Part shown: piece after piece, positions 1 to 9,700 of the stretch
How positions within the stretch are numbered: the stretch's first letter is position 1
Layout of the letters: each line of letters begins with the position of its first letter
From: CAZTCJ01 sp964612085
Lineage (GTDB): Bacteria > Pseudomonadota > Alphaproteobacteria > JAJFIK01
Assembly (NCBI GenBank): GCA_964612085.1
Contig: CAZTCJ010000001.1
Location: forward strand, 1 to 64,000
DNA: 64,000 nucleotides
Direction: 5' to 3'
Notes under the pieces: generated by a model
Told to the model about the DNA's origin: nothing
Seen by the model: only the letters and a program-made list of their open reading frames with translations
Database searches by the model: none
Program-made: the position numbers and the translations under genes

Positions 1-730
1 CGGTGCAACCTTCCAGATAGCTCACATAAGAGCCTTCATCGGCGATGATCAGGGAGCGCTCGAACTGCCCCGTCTGCGCATCGTTGATGCGGAAATAGGT
101 GGACAGTTCCATGGGACAGCGCACGCCCTTGGGGATGTAAACGAAGGATCCGTCCGTGAACACCGCCGAATTGAGGGTGGCGAAATAGTTGTCCGACAGC
201 GGCACGACCGAACCCAGATATTTACGCACCAGCTCCGGATGGTTCTGCATCGCCTCGGAGATCGAGCAGAAAATGACGCCCGCTTCCGCCAGCTTCGCCT
301 TGAAGGTGGTGGCCACGGAGACACTGTCAAACACCGCGTCGACGGCGACGCCCGCCAGCCGTTCCTGTTCAGCCAGGGGAATGCCGAGCTTCTCATAAGT
401 GCGCAGCAATTCCGGATCGACCTCGTCCAGGCTCTTCGGCCCATCCGCCTTCGATTTCGGCGCGGAATAATAATAAGCGTCCTGATAGTCGATGGGCGGA
501 TAGCCGATCTTCGCCCAATCGGGCTCGGCCATCTGCTGCCACAAATCGAACGCTTTCAGACGCCACTCGAGCATCCATTCCGGCTCGTTCTTCTTGGCCG
601 AAATGAACCGGATCACATCCGCATTGAGCCCTTTGGGCGCGCGGTCGGATTCGATCTCGGTCACGAAACCGTATTTATACCGGTCGCCGAGCGTTTTGAC
701 CTGTTCGACTGTCTCCTGCACAGCAGCCAT
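1..730 (-). CDS. sufB: Fe-S cluster scaffold SufB, 3' part outside the window
   Basis: The minus-strand frame opens with ATG at 730 and stays open to the window edge, giving about 243 N-terminal residues. It begins MAAVQETVEQVKTLGDRYKY and contains the SufB-typical stretches GSVVPLSDNYFATLNSAVFT and VYIPKGVRCPMELSTYFRIN. SufB is the scaffold subunit of the SufBCD complex that assembles Fe-S clusters in the cytosol. It lies 39 bp downstream of a cysteine desulfurase and is cotranscribed with it and iscR, the usual alphaproteobacterial isc/suf order; sufC and sufD would be expected next, outside the window. The gene is cut only by the window boundary. Confidence 0.95.
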   Translation of the reverse strand, partial: MAAVQETVEQVKTLGDRYKYGFVTEIESDRAPKGLNADVIRFISAKKNEPEWMLEWRLKAFDLWQQMAEPDWAKIGYPPIDYQDAYYYSAPKSKADGPKSLDEVDPELLRTYEKLGIPLAEQERLAGVAVDAVFDSVSVATTFKAKLAEAGVIFCSISEAMQNHPELVRKYLGSVVPLSDNYFATLNSAVFTDGSFVYIPKGVRCPMELSTYFRINDAQTGQFERSLIIADEGSYVSYLEGCT

Positions 731-769
731 CAACGCTTCTCCTTAAAAATCTTCACCTGTTCAAACCAC

Positions 770-1954
770 TCAGGACACCGCTTCGGGCATCCGCTTCTGC
801 TGTTCGCGCCGCGTCCGGCGGACATGATCCGCCCAGGCGTCCACAAAACGATCTATGTCCGCCTGCGTCGTATTCCACCCCAGGCTGACCCGGATGGCGC
901 TCGATGCGCGCGACGGATCGACGCCCATGGCCTCGAGCACATGGCTGGAGGTCACCTTGCCGCTCGAACAGGCCGCGCCCGCGCTCACCGCGATACCCGC
1001 CAGATCGAGCGCCATGACTTGTGTCTCCGCGCTCAGGCCGGGCACGCCGATGCACGAGGTGTTCACAAGACGCGGCGCGGTCTTGCCGTAGACCTCCGCC
1101 TCCGGAACAAGGCCGGAAACGGCATCTTCGAGCCAGTCCCGCAGGGCCGCGATCTGGGTCGTCAGGCCGCCGTTCTCGCGGGTCACCTTGATCGCCGCGC
1201 CGAAGCCCGCGATGCCGGAGACATTTTCCGTACCCGAACGGCGGCCGAGTTCCTGCCCGCCGCCGCGCGCGCTCGGGGTGAAGGCCAGACCTTCGCGCAC
1301 ATAAAGCGCGCCGACGCCGGCCGGACCGCCGATCTTGTGGGCCGACACGGTGGCAAGGTCCACATCGAGCACTTTGACCGACCAATCGAGCTTGGCGAGC
1401 CCCTGGACCGCATCCGTATGCACCAGACCGTCCGTATGAGTACGGACGATCGAGACAATTTCGCGGACCGGCTGCAGCACGCCGGTCTCGTTATTGGCAA
1501 TCATGACCGAGACGAGCGGGCGGTTACCGTGGGCCGCGCACTCTTTCATGATTTCTTCCAGCGCGCCCAGATCGACGGCGCCTGCCCGTGTCACCGGCAC
1601 CGTGAAAACAGGCAGCCCCATCTCGGCAAGCCCATGAGCGGGCGCGCGCACGGAATCGTGTTCGATACCGGAAATGACGAAACAGTCGATCAGATCGGCG
1701 CGCATGGGTCCGTCAAGCGCCAGATTATTCGCTTCCGTGCCGCCGCTGGTGAAGATGAGTTCCTCGGGCTTGGCACCGATCCAATGGGCCAGATCGGACC
1801 GCACGGCGTCCACCACCGTCCGCGCCTTGCGGCCGAGCGCATGAACCGAAGACGGATTGCCCAATTCCGTGAGCGCCTCGGCAACCGTCGCGACCACTTC
1901 AGGGCGCACCGGCGACGTTGCGTTATGATCGAGATAAACGGCCGATTGCGTCAC
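770..1954 (-). CDS. Cysteine desulfurase, IscS/NifS type
   Basis: A 394-residue PLP-dependent class V aminotransferase-fold enzyme that takes sulfur from L-cysteine for Fe-S assembly. Visible marks are YLDHNATSP near the N-terminus, the PLP-binding lysine in SAHKIGG (K207), the RRSGTENV segment near 239-245, and the catalytic cysteine in AGAACSSGK (C329). The long Cys loop is characteristic of group I (IscS-like) rather than SufS enzymes. The start is GTG at 1954, preceded by a purine-rich GAGGGGG. The gene begins 7 bp after the iscR stop and is followed by sufB, so it supplies sulfur to the Suf scaffold. Confidence 0.93.
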   Translation of the reverse strand: MTQSAVYLDHNATSPVRPEVVATVAEALTELGNPSSVHALGRKARTVVDAVRSDLAHWIGAKPEELIFTSGGTEANNLALDGPMRADLIDCFVISGIEHDSVRAPAHGLAEMGLPVFTVPVTRAGAVDLGALEEIMKECAAHGNRPLVSVMIANNETGVLQPVREIVSIVRTHTDGLVHTDAVQGLAKLDWSVKVLDVDLATVSAHKIGGPAGVGALYVREGLAFTPSARGGGQELGRRSGTENVSGIAGFGAAIKVTRENGGLTTQIAALRDWLEDAVSGLVPEAEVYGKTAPRLVNTSCIGVPGLSAETQVMALDLAGIAVSAGAACSSGKVTSSHVLEAMGVDPSRASSAIRVSLGWNTTQADIDRFVDAWADHVRRTRREQQKRMPEAVS

Positions 1955-1961
1955 GTCCCCC

Positions 1962-2474
1962 TCACTCCCCCGCCGGTACCGGAATCCGCAGACCCGCCGT
2001 GTGCATGGGCTGATCGTAAGCGGACGGCTCCGTCATGGCCTGGCCAAGGCTGCTGCGGCCCAGCACGCGCTTGTGGATCACATCGGCCAGCGTCACCGAA
2101 CTCAGGAACAGATGGATCTGACGGCCCAGCTCTTCCCACAGATCATGAGTGATGCAGCGCCCATGATCGCTCTTGCAGCCCTTGACGGACCCCAGCTCGC
2201 AGCGCGTCGCCTGGATCGGCTCATCGACGGCCAGAATGATGTCGGAAATGCGCGTCTCTTCGGATGGCCGCGACAACCGGTAGCCGCCGCCCGGTCCGCG
2301 CACGGACACCACAAGCCCGCCCCGGCGCAACTTGGCGAAAAGCTGCTCCAGATAGGACAGCGAAATTTCCTGGCGCGTGGCGATATCGGCCAAAGCGACC
2401 GGCCGGTCCTTCTGGGCGCGGGCCAGATCGGCCATGGCCATGACCGCGTAGCGGCCTCGGGTACTGAGTTTCAC
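1962..2474 (-). CDS. iscR: Rrf2-family Fe-S-sensing regulator IscR
   Basis: A winged-helix Rrf2 regulator. I take the GTG at 2474 as start because it has an AAGGAGG site 6 nt upstream and gives the family's usual opening VKLSTRGRYAVMAM; the longer frame to 2510 adds an unlikely tail. This gives 170 residues. DNA-binding helices fill about 1-65 (YLEQLFAKLRRGGLV, GPGGGYRL). Three cysteines (C92, C100, C107), followed by H110, form the expected [2Fe-2S] ligand region, with spacings of 7 and 6 residues, wider than the 5 and 5 of E. coli IscR. It heads the operon and probably represses it through the palindrome at 2641-2661. Confidence 0.92.
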   Translation of the reverse strand: MKLSTRGRYAVMAMADLARAQKDRPVALADIATRQEISLSYLEQLFAKLRRGGLVVSVRGPGGGYRLSRPSEETRISDIILAVDEPIQATRCELGSVKGCKSDHGRCITHDLWEELGRQIHLFLSSVTLADVIHKRVLGRSSLGQAMTEPSAYDQPMHTAGLRIPVPAGE

Positions 2475-2640
2475 GGCTAGCCTCCTTAAAGCGAGACCTG
2501 ATGCTCTCAAGGGGCCTGATGCACCCGAGAGCGATGTGCGGAATGTTGAGCCTTCTTGCCCTCACGGCTTCCAAATGTGCTAAGCACAAAACCGCGATGC
2601 ACTTCAGGCTGGCGTTTCCGCCTCGTAGTGCAAGGTAATT

Positions 2641-2661
2641 ACTTGACTGGAACAGTCAAGT
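2641..2661. promoter_or_regulatory. Putative IscR-binding palindrome upstream of iscR
   Basis: A perfect inverted repeat with 9-bp arms and a 3-bp spacer (ACTTGACTG-GAA-CAGTCAAGT). It fits the E. coli type 1 IscR consensus core YYGACT-N5-AGTCRR. It lies 167 bp upstream of the iscR GTG and about 115 bp upstream of the divergent hydrolase ATG, so it could act on either. TTGACT on either strand could double as a -35 element, but I see no convincing -10. No other use of the 2475-2777 interval is visible. Confidence 0.75.
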
Positions 2662-2777
2662 TTAAGTTGGAATTTTCTCAGGCTTTCTGAGCAGCCCTAG
2701 CGTCACACAGTGTTGAAAAACCAACGTGGCCAATCAGGTTTGCCGTGTCAAAAGCCGACAGGATATGTGAACCCGCC

Positions 2778-3440
2778 ATGCCAGAAGTCATCTTTACCGG
2801 ACCCGCAGGCCGTCTCGAAGGACGCTATCAGCACAACGAGACGCAGAACGCACCGATCGCCCTGATCCTGCATCCGCACCCGCTCTATGGCGGCAATATG
2901 AACAACAAGGTCGCTTACGACCTGTTCTACACCTTTCAAAAGCGCGGTTTCTCGGTGCTGCGGTTCAATTTCCGGGGCGTCGGGCGCAGCCAGGGCGAAT
3001 TCGACAGCGGCATCGGCGAGTTGTCGGACGCCGCCGCCGCGCTGGACTGGCTGCAAAGCTTCAACCAGAACGCGGCCCAATGCTGGATCGCGGGCTTTTC
3101 CTTCGGCGCCTGGATTTCCATGCAGTTGCTGATGCGCCGGCCGGAAATCACCGGCTTCATTTCCATCGCGCCGCCGGCGAACATGTATGACTTCTCCTTC
3201 CTGGCGCCCTGCCCGGCCTCGGGCCTGATCATCAACGGGTCCGAAGACCAGGTGGTGCCCATGGCGGATGTGGAAAAGCTCGCCGAACGGCTGAAAGCCC
3301 AGAAAGGCATCGTGGTCGAGCACCAGATCGTTCAGGGGGCCAATCATTTCTTCGAGCAGAATCTCGACGACCTGATCGAGCAGATCAACGCCTATCTGGA
3401 CAGCCGCATGGACGAGGCGCCGCCCGCGCCCAAGGCCTGA
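2778..3440 (+). CDS. Alpha/beta hydrolase, COG2945-like
   Basis: A 220-residue serine hydrolase-like protein of unknown substrate. Visible features are LHPHPLYGGNMNN (31-43), the nucleophile elbow GFSFG with S108, an acid in NGSEDQVVP (D157) and the histidine in GANHFFE (H190), a complete triad. The reading frame could begin at GTG 2745, but ATG 2778 gives the MPEVIFTGPAGRLEG opening normal for this family, so I choose it. It is divergent from iscR. The family is cytosolic with no signal peptide; its biological role is not known. Confidence 0.85.
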   Translation: MPEVIFTGPAGRLEGRYQHNETQNAPIALILHPHPLYGGNMNNKVAYDLFYTFQKRGFSVLRFNFRGVGRSQGEFDSGIGELSDAAAALDWLQSFNQNAAQCWIAGFSFGAWISMQLLMRRPEITGFISIAPPANMYDFSFLAPCPASGLIINGSEDQVVPMADVEKLAERLKAQKGIVVEHQIVQGANHFFEQNLDDLIEQINAYLDSRMDEAPPAPKA

Positions 3441-3455
3441 GGGCCCTTGGTCAAT

Positions 3456-3492
3456 GGCATTACCGGCCCGCTCCCCCTCCCGGCCAGGCAAA
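3456..3492. repeat. Short copy of a dispersed palindromic intergenic repeat
   Basis: The stretch around GGCATTACCGGCCCGCTC followed by CCCCTCCCGGCCAGGCAAA matches the outer flanks of the large palindrome at 44729-44814, which has the same GGCAT-ACCGGCCC-CTCCCCCTCCCG left side and GGCCAGGCAAA right side. It looks like a copy that has lost the central part. It sits in the 154-bp gap between the hydrolase and the chorismate-lyase-like gene. Confidence 0.6.
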
Positions 3493-3594
3493 CCCGCAAT
3501 TCTGACAGTTTGGCGCGGCACCATGCCACCTTCCGTCACGTCATCAGAAAGCGGCCAATGGCCAAGCTTTAGTCACTAAACCGGATCATCAGCC

Positions 3595-4182
3595 GTGGCG
3601 ACAGGGCCGACCATCGCGACACCAGAGACAGAGACACCCGGCGAACGGCTTGCCGCCTGCCCGGTTTTCGATCTGTGGCGCCTGGATGGCGCGCCCGCGC
3701 TGAGCTACCGGACCGTTGCGGCCGACGCGGTCCCCTCCCCGGCCCGGCTGCTGCTCGATCACGACGGGTTGATGACCGGCATGCTGTCCGGTCACCACGG
3801 CTCGCCTTTATCCGTACACTGTCTGGCACAAGAGCACGTACAATCCGTATACGTGCGAAAAGTGGTGCTATCGGCCAAGGCGACCGGCCAACCCGTGCAG
3901 ATCGCGGTGATCCGGATTGCGCTTGATAGGTTCGCGGCCCCGATCCGTCAACAGATCCTGGATGCCGCCGCCCCCTTCGGCGCTTTGCTCGCCCAAGCGG
4001 GCATGGTGTTCCGGTCCCGGCCCATCGCCTTCCTGGCCGCCGAGCCGGACGAGGCGATCAGCAAAGCCCTTGCTTTGACGTCCACGGACGGTCCGCTTTA
4101 CGGCCGTCACAGCCATATCATCGACGGCAGCGGCGTGGCGCTGACCGAAACCATCGAAATCCTGCCGCCGCTTACGGACTGA
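3595..4182 (+). CDS. Chorismate pyruvate-lyase-like protein (UbiC/DUF98-like)
   Basis: A 195-residue protein with the layout of the chorismate lyase fold: an N-terminal ARLLLDHDGLMTGMLSG strand-helix, SVYVRKVVLSAKATGQPVQ with a basic residue in the place of the UbiC active-site arginine, and a C-terminal LYGRHSHI...TETIEILPP segment that holds a glutamate at the position expected for UbiC E155. UbiC makes 4-hydroxybenzoate from chorismate for ubiquinone. Start is GTG 3595; the site upstream is weak. Its last 11 bp overlap the convergent anmK end. Similarity is by motif only, so the exact activity is uncertain. Confidence 0.6.
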   Translation: MATGPTIATPETETPGERLAACPVFDLWRLDGAPALSYRTVAADAVPSPARLLLDHDGLMTGMLSGHHGSPLSVHCLAQEHVQSVYVRKVVLSAKATGQPVQIAVIRIALDRFAAPIRQQILDAAAPFGALLAQAGMVFRSRPIAFLAAEPDEAISKALALTSTDGPLYGRHSHIIDGSGVALTETIEILPPLTD

Positions 4183-5320
4183 TCACCCGCCCGCCGGGGC
4201 AGGGCTCCGGCACGCCCGTGGTCTCAGGCAGGCTCAAGGGCAGACCTCGGGTGGAGCGCACCGCCAGATACGCGAACGCCTGGGCCTCCAGAAAATCGCC
4301 GTTCCAGCCCACGCTTTCGGCCGGCTCGACCGTGCCCGGCAAGCGCTCGTTCAGCATGCGCATCAATGTCGGGTTCTTCCGTCCGCCACCGCAGGCGATC
4401 CACAGAACCGGATCCGCTGCCATATGCTCGACCGCGCGCGCCACGGACGCGGCGGTGAACGCGGTCAAGGTCGCCGCACCATCCTCGAGGCTGAGGCCGT
4501 TGACGGCAGCGGTGCCGAAATCGAGCCGGTCGAGGGATTTGGGCGGTTTCACATCGAAAAAGCCATGGTCCAGCATGGCCGCGACGCGGTCTTCATGGAC
4601 GCGGCCCTGGGCGGCAATCGATCCGTCTACGTCCATACGCGTCCCCGTATGGCGCTCGATCCAGTCGTCGATCGGGCCGTTGGCGGGCCCGGTGTCGAAG
4701 GCCAAAATGCCGCCATCGGAGCCGATCCAGGTGACATTGCCGACCCCGCCCAGATTGAGCGCGGCCATGGCGCCGTCCAGACCGCGCTCGGCTCGGACCC
4801 GTTCCGCCAACGCCCGGTGATAGAGCGGCGCGAACGGCGCGCCCTGGCCGCCCGCCGCCACATCGGCCAAGCGGAAATCGCAGACCACGGGCTTACCAGC
4901 GGCCCGCGCCAGCCTGTCGCCGTCGCCAAGCTGGACCGTCAGCCGCTGGTCGGGCCGGTGCAGCACGGTCTGCCCGTGAAAGCCGATCAGGCCGATCCGC
5001 TCCCAGACGCCCGGCGCGGCCTTCGCCTTGACCGCTTCGAGACAGGCAATGTGGGCCTGGGTCAAAAGGCTTTCCGCCCGCGCCCAGACGGCGATAATGT
5101 CGTCGGGGATCGGCCCGTCCACCGGCACGTCCCGCCCCGCATCGACCGCCGCGCGCACGGCCGCCCGCACGTCAGCCTCGTAATCGCGCCCGAGCGCGGG
5201 ACCGGCGGGCACCACATGGGCCTTGCCGTCGGTCTCGATCACAGCGGCGTCCACCCCATCCATGGAGGTGCCGCTCATGAAGCCCAAAACGGTCACGGGT
5301 TCGGCGCTGGGGTTAGACAT
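4172..5320 (-). CDS. anmK: Anhydro-N-acetylmuramic acid kinase
   Basis: A 382-residue sugar kinase of the ASKHA fold that phosphorylates and opens 1,6-anhydro-MurNAc during cell-wall recycling. Key stretches are GFMSGTSMDGVDAA at the N-terminus, FRLADVAAGGQGAPFAPLYH, LNLGGVGNVTWIG, FDTGPANGPIDDW and the nucleotide-binding ACGGGRKNPTLM near the end. The ATG at 5320 follows GGAAGGATC and is preferred to the longer frame reaching 5365. It is divergent from tyrS, as in many alphaproteobacteria, and converges with the preceding gene with an 11-bp overlap. Confidence 0.95.
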   Translation of the reverse strand: MSNPSAEPVTVLGFMSGTSMDGVDAAVIETDGKAHVVPAGPALGRDYEADVRAAVRAAVDAGRDVPVDGPIPDDIIAVWARAESLLTQAHIACLEAVKAKAAPGVWERIGLIGFHGQTVLHRPDQRLTVQLGDGDRLARAAGKPVVCDFRLADVAAGGQGAPFAPLYHRALAERVRAERGLDGAMAALNLGGVGNVTWIGSDGGILAFDTGPANGPIDDWIERHTGTRMDVDGSIAAQGRVHEDRVAAMLDHGFFDVKPPKSLDRLDFGTAAVNGLSLEDGAATLTAFTAASVARAVEHMAADPVLWIACGGGRKNPTLMRMLNERLPGTVEPAESVGWNGDFLEAQAFAYLAVRSTRGLPLSLPETTGVPEPCPGGRVISP

Positions 5321-5415
5321 GGTCAGATCCTTCCGTTTCGTGATAAGCCACTGCCTCCCTATCATGATTTATGGCTTTCTAAGGGACCGTTCGAAACCGA
5401 AGGAACTTGATACCG

Positions 5416-6669
5416 ATGACCGCCCCCACATCCGACCTCATGCAGGTGCTGACTGCCCGCGGCTTTATCCAGGACGCGACCAGCGAGACCGAGATCGACG
5501 CATTGCTCGGTAAGGAGACGGTCACCGGCTATATCGGGTTCGATTGCACGGCGCCGAGCCTGCATGTGGGCAGCCTGATGCAGATCATGCTCCTGCGCTG
5601 GATGCAGACCTGCGGCCACCGGCCCATCGTGCTTTTGGGCGGCGGCACCACGCGCATCGGCGATCCGTCGGGTAAGGACGAATCCCGCAAGATGCTGAGC
5701 GAAGACCGGATCGCCGCCAATATGGCCGGTATCCGAGATGTCTTCGAGACGTTTCTCACCTTCGGCGAGGATAAGACCGGCGCCCTGATGGTCGATAATT
5801 ACGACTGGCTGTCCGGGCTCGGCTATATCCAGTTCCTGCGGGATTACGGCACCCATTTCACGATCAACCGCATGCTGACGTTTGAGAGCGTCAAGCTGCG
5901 GCTCGACCGGGAACAGCCGCTCACCTTCCTGGAGTTCAACTACATGTTGTTCCAGGCCTATGATTTCCTGGAACTCTACCGCCGCTATGGCTGCCGCATC
6001 CAGTTCGGCGGTTCGGACCAGTGGGGCAATATCCTGAACGGTACGGAGCTTGTGCGCCGGGTCGAGGGCGAGGACGTGTTCGGTGTGACGACGCCGCTGC
6101 TCACCACCGCGTCGGGCAAGAAAATGGGCAAGACGGAGGATGGCGCCATCTGGCTCAACGCCGATCTGTGTTCGCCTTACGACTACTGGCAGTTCTGGCG
6201 CAACACGGAAGACGCGGATGTGGGCCGTTTCCTGAAGCTGTACACGGAACTGCCCATAGACGAGATCGCCCGGCTCGACGCCCTGGACGGCAAGGAGATG
6301 AACGAGGCCAAGAAGATCCTGGCGACCGAAGCCACGGCCCTGCTTCACGGCCGGGAGCAAGCGGAAAAAGCCGCCGAGACCGCGCGCCAGACCTTCGAGG
6401 CGGGCGGTCTGAGCGAAGATCTGCCCACGGTGGATCTGCCGCGCGCCGACCTGGAGAAAGGCGTTCCGGCCTATGATCTGTTCAAGCGGGCGGGGTTAGC
6501 CAATTCCGGCGGCGAGGCCCGCAGGCTGATCAAGGGCGGCGGCGCCCGGGTGAACGATCAGCCGGTCGCGGGCGAGGAAGACCCGGTAACCCTCGACAAG
6601 CTCAACGATCAGGGCGTAGTGAAACTGTCGGCGGGCAAAAAACGCCACGTACTTGTGAAGCCGGTGTAG
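5416..6669 (+). CDS. tyrS: Tyrosyl-tRNA synthetase
   Basis: A 417-residue class I aminoacyl-tRNA synthetase. The HIGH-like signature is HVGSL at 50-54, the tyrosine-binding region is near GSDQWGNILNG, and the KMSKS-like motif is KKMGKT near 235. An S4 RNA-binding domain closes the protein (AGLANSGGEARRLIKGGG). ATG 5416 is preferred over the in-frame TTG at 5407; an AGGA lies 11 nt upstream. It is divergent from anmK with a 95-bp shared promoter region. Confidence 0.96.
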   Translation: MTAPTSDLMQVLTARGFIQDATSETEIDALLGKETVTGYIGFDCTAPSLHVGSLMQIMLLRWMQTCGHRPIVLLGGGTTRIGDPSGKDESRKMLSEDRIAANMAGIRDVFETFLTFGEDKTGALMVDNYDWLSGLGYIQFLRDYGTHFTINRMLTFESVKLRLDREQPLTFLEFNYMLFQAYDFLELYRRYGCRIQFGGSDQWGNILNGTELVRRVEGEDVFGVTTPLLTTASGKKMGKTEDGAIWLNADLCSPYDYWQFWRNTEDADVGRFLKLYTELPIDEIARLDALDGKEMNEAKKILATEATALLHGREQAEKAAETARQTFEAGGLSEDLPTVDLPRADLEKGVPAYDLFKRAGLANSGGEARRLIKGGGARVNDQPVAGEEDPVTLDKLNDQGVVKLSAGKKRHVLVKPV

Positions 6670-6686
6670 ACAGGTTTCAAAATGTC

Positions 6687-6754
6687 ATCCCAGCGCAGGC
6701 TGGGATTTAGGGCAACACGGACGATGCCGCTTTTGAGCCCTGGCCTGCGCCAGG
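6687..6754. repeat. Paired palindromic repeat (BIME-like) between convergent genes
   Basis: Two hairpins face each other: ATCCCAGC-gcag-GCTGGGAT (6687-6706) and CCTGGC-ctgc-GCCAGG (6739-6754). Their longer surroundings, GTCATCCCAGCGCAGGCTGG and the complement of CCTGGCCTGCGCCAGGACGAC, are related in inverted orientation, so this is one REP-type unit and an inverted partner. It lies between the 3' ends of tyrS and the AsmA-like gene and probably also helps end both transcripts. Confidence 0.7.
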
Positions 6755-6768
6755 ACGACGATTGAGCC

Positions 6769-9700
6769 CTATTGCTCCGCTCCGGAACTGTCCGTAATCG
6801 CCTCTTTCGGCGCCACCGACGGTTCGTCGTCCAGCACATCCAGTTCGAACAGGCGCCGCAGGAAGCCTGGCGCCAGGGCCGAGAGCGGATTGACGTAGAT
6901 ATTCGAGCCCTCTTCCGAGCCGACGATGCGGTAGGTGATGGCGAACAGCCCCTCCCCTTCCCGGTTCACGAACAGGTCGCCGATCAACGGCACTTTTCCG
7001 AGTACGGAATTGACCGCATAGGCGGGCACGATGGTACCTTTCAGATCGGTCGCCGCCATATCCGTATCGAGACCGCCCTCGATGGTCAGCCCGAGCGACG
7101 GCCCGTAAGCGCGGCCGTCCTCAAGGGTCCAGACCCCTTGGGCCGTCTTGAACGGCACGTCGAGCTTGTCGAACCAGATCCCCTCGCCCTGCAAGAGATC
7201 GCCGAGCCCGGTAAAGGAGCCGACCGTCAAAAGCCGCGCCAGCAAGGGCACATTCATGACACGGAACTGTTCCAATTGCAGCGTGCCGTCGATTTCCACA
7301 TCGGCGCTGCCGGGCTCGGGCTCCAGAAGCGTCGCGGTCAGGTTGAGCCGTCCGCCGCTGACCTCGTCATTATCGAGCAGGCCCTTGATCAGCGTGCCCG
7401 CATTGGTGGTCGTGGCGATCACGCGCCGGGTCACCGGCGTCGCGCGCTTCACATCCACATGCACGGTCCCGCCCTCGATCGCGCCGCGGAACGACAGATC
7501 CTCGACCCGTCCGGTATCGGAGAAAACGGTCAGGGTACTGTCGCGCACCTGCACGCCGTTCTTCAGATCGACCCGGTTAAGGCGCGCATTGACCTTGATC
7601 GCGCTGCCGGGCCCCGGCTCGGCGCTTGTGCTTGCGCTGGCGCCCGCGTCCATCACAGTGTCGATGAAGGGCGCCAGGTTGAGGGAATCGCCGCTGATAT
7701 CAAGGATCAGCATCTCGCCTTCCCGGGTTGCCAAGGCCTTGAAATCCGCCACCGGCCCCAGCTTGACACGGGAAAAATCGGCCTTGAGCAGCTTGGCATC
7801 CGCCCCCAGAGCAAATCCGCCGCGCACCAGAACGTCATTGGCCACGATGGACAGATTGTTGACCTCGTAGCCGCCGTCTTCCGGGAAAGCCAATTGCATG
7901 CGCCCGGCGGCAGGCTGGCCTTTGGGTTTTTCCCAACCGACCGCCGCGACCGTCAAGGCCGCGTCCTGAAGATCCGTCTCCAGAGAAACATTCTGCAGAT
8001 CCTTGCCCCGGCCCTTGGCGATCAGGCTGGCGGTGATGGGCCCGTCGATCATGTCCTCAAGGCCGAGGCCCAGATCCTCGCGCACGGTCTCATCGAGCAC
8101 GGTCTTGAGCTCGTATTGGGTGGGAAATTCCAAAAGGCCCGTGAAATCCTCGCGCCATTCAAGCTCGGCGGGGAATTGCCCGAGCTTGACCGGCCCCTTG
8201 CCCACAAGCCCCGCGCCGTTGATCTGCAGGAACAAGGACTCGCTTTGCAAATCCGTTTCGCCCGCGATTCCCGGCAGCCTGAGATCCGCCAGATTGGCCG
8301 CCGCCGCGAACTCGATCTGTTCGACCTTCAGGTTCCGTTTCATCGGCAAAGAGAGCGTCAGGCGCAGCGAACCCTGGCCGCCGACGGTGGCGGGCACGAT
8401 GCCGTAACGGCTCGGATAGCCGAACGGGCCCATATCGAGCAGATGCAGAACATCCGACAGCGGACCGTCGAGCACCACGTTGAAATTGCCGAGCGATCCA
8501 CGGATATGGAGCGTTTCCGTCAGCATGCCGCCTTCGCGGACCTTGACCCGGCCGATCCGGGCGCTATCCACATCGAGCTTGAAGGTATCGCCCAACAGGG
8601 TCGCCTTGGCCTTGAGATCGGTCAGGGGCGGCAGGCCGGGCACGAAATTGGAAACCATATCGTCCATGGTGAATTCAAAGCGCAAGGCTTCGTTTGGGAT
8701 ATAGCCCACATCGAAAGTGCCCGCCGGCGCTTCCAGATTGAGATCGCCACGGACGATCCGGCCCTGGCTCACATTGGCGCTGATCCAATCGCGTGCGCCG
8801 AGAGCCGCCCCTTGGGGCCAAAACACCATCAACTGATCGGCCGGAAAATTGCCGACCGTGCCTTTCAGATAGACCTCCGGCCCACCTTCCACATCCGCGT
8901 AGGATCCGGACAAATCGAATAGCCCACCGAAGGTTTCCATGCGGATGGTGGTGAAATCGAGCTTGGCCTTGCCGGCATCATAGGTCCCGGTCAGGGCCAG
9001 TCTGTCGATTTCCGCGGGCCGTTCGGAATAGACCGGCACGTCGATCACCATGTCCTCGGCATTCAGATCGAAGGCGATCTCCGCCGGTTCCCAGCTTTCC
9101 GCCGAGACGAACCGGACCGTGCCGGTGCCGGTGATCATGGCTTTGGTGCCGTCGCTGTTGAGGCTCAGGCCGCGCAGGGTCAAAGCGCCGGTCTTGACGT
9201 CGAAGGCAGCCGACAGCCCTGCCGATTGGATGGCGATGTGATCGGGCACCTTGGCGAGCATGGTCTCCATAGCATCGGCCTCGACCATGGGCAGTTTGTC
9301 CGTCGGGGGAAGATCGATCTTGCCGGGACCGCCGACCAGATCGATCTCGAAGCCGCCGATGAGGCCGCCCTCGCTCAAGGTCAGGCCCAAATCGCCGCGC
9401 ACGGGCATGTCGATGTCCTTCAAGGGCTCGGAGCCGGGCAGCAATTGAGCCAGGGCGGGCAAAGCCACATCGGTGAAGCTCAAGGTCAAACGGGTGGCGC
9501 GGGTCTCCGGGTCGTGCCGCCCCGCCATGGCGATCTCGACGGGCTCGCGGCCCAGCCTGACGGCGGCATCGAGCGCGACCGTCAGGCCGGGGTCGCCGCG
9601 CGCCAGGGTCAGGGCCGCGCGCCGGGCTTCCACTTCCATGCCGTTGAGCTGATCCTCGAAAACGATCCGGGCATCGCGGATGGCGATCTCTTCCAGATAG

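Noticed and set aside
1962..2510. Longer iscR frame starting at 2510
   Set aside because: The GTG at 2474 has a strong ribosome site and the family's normal N-terminus.
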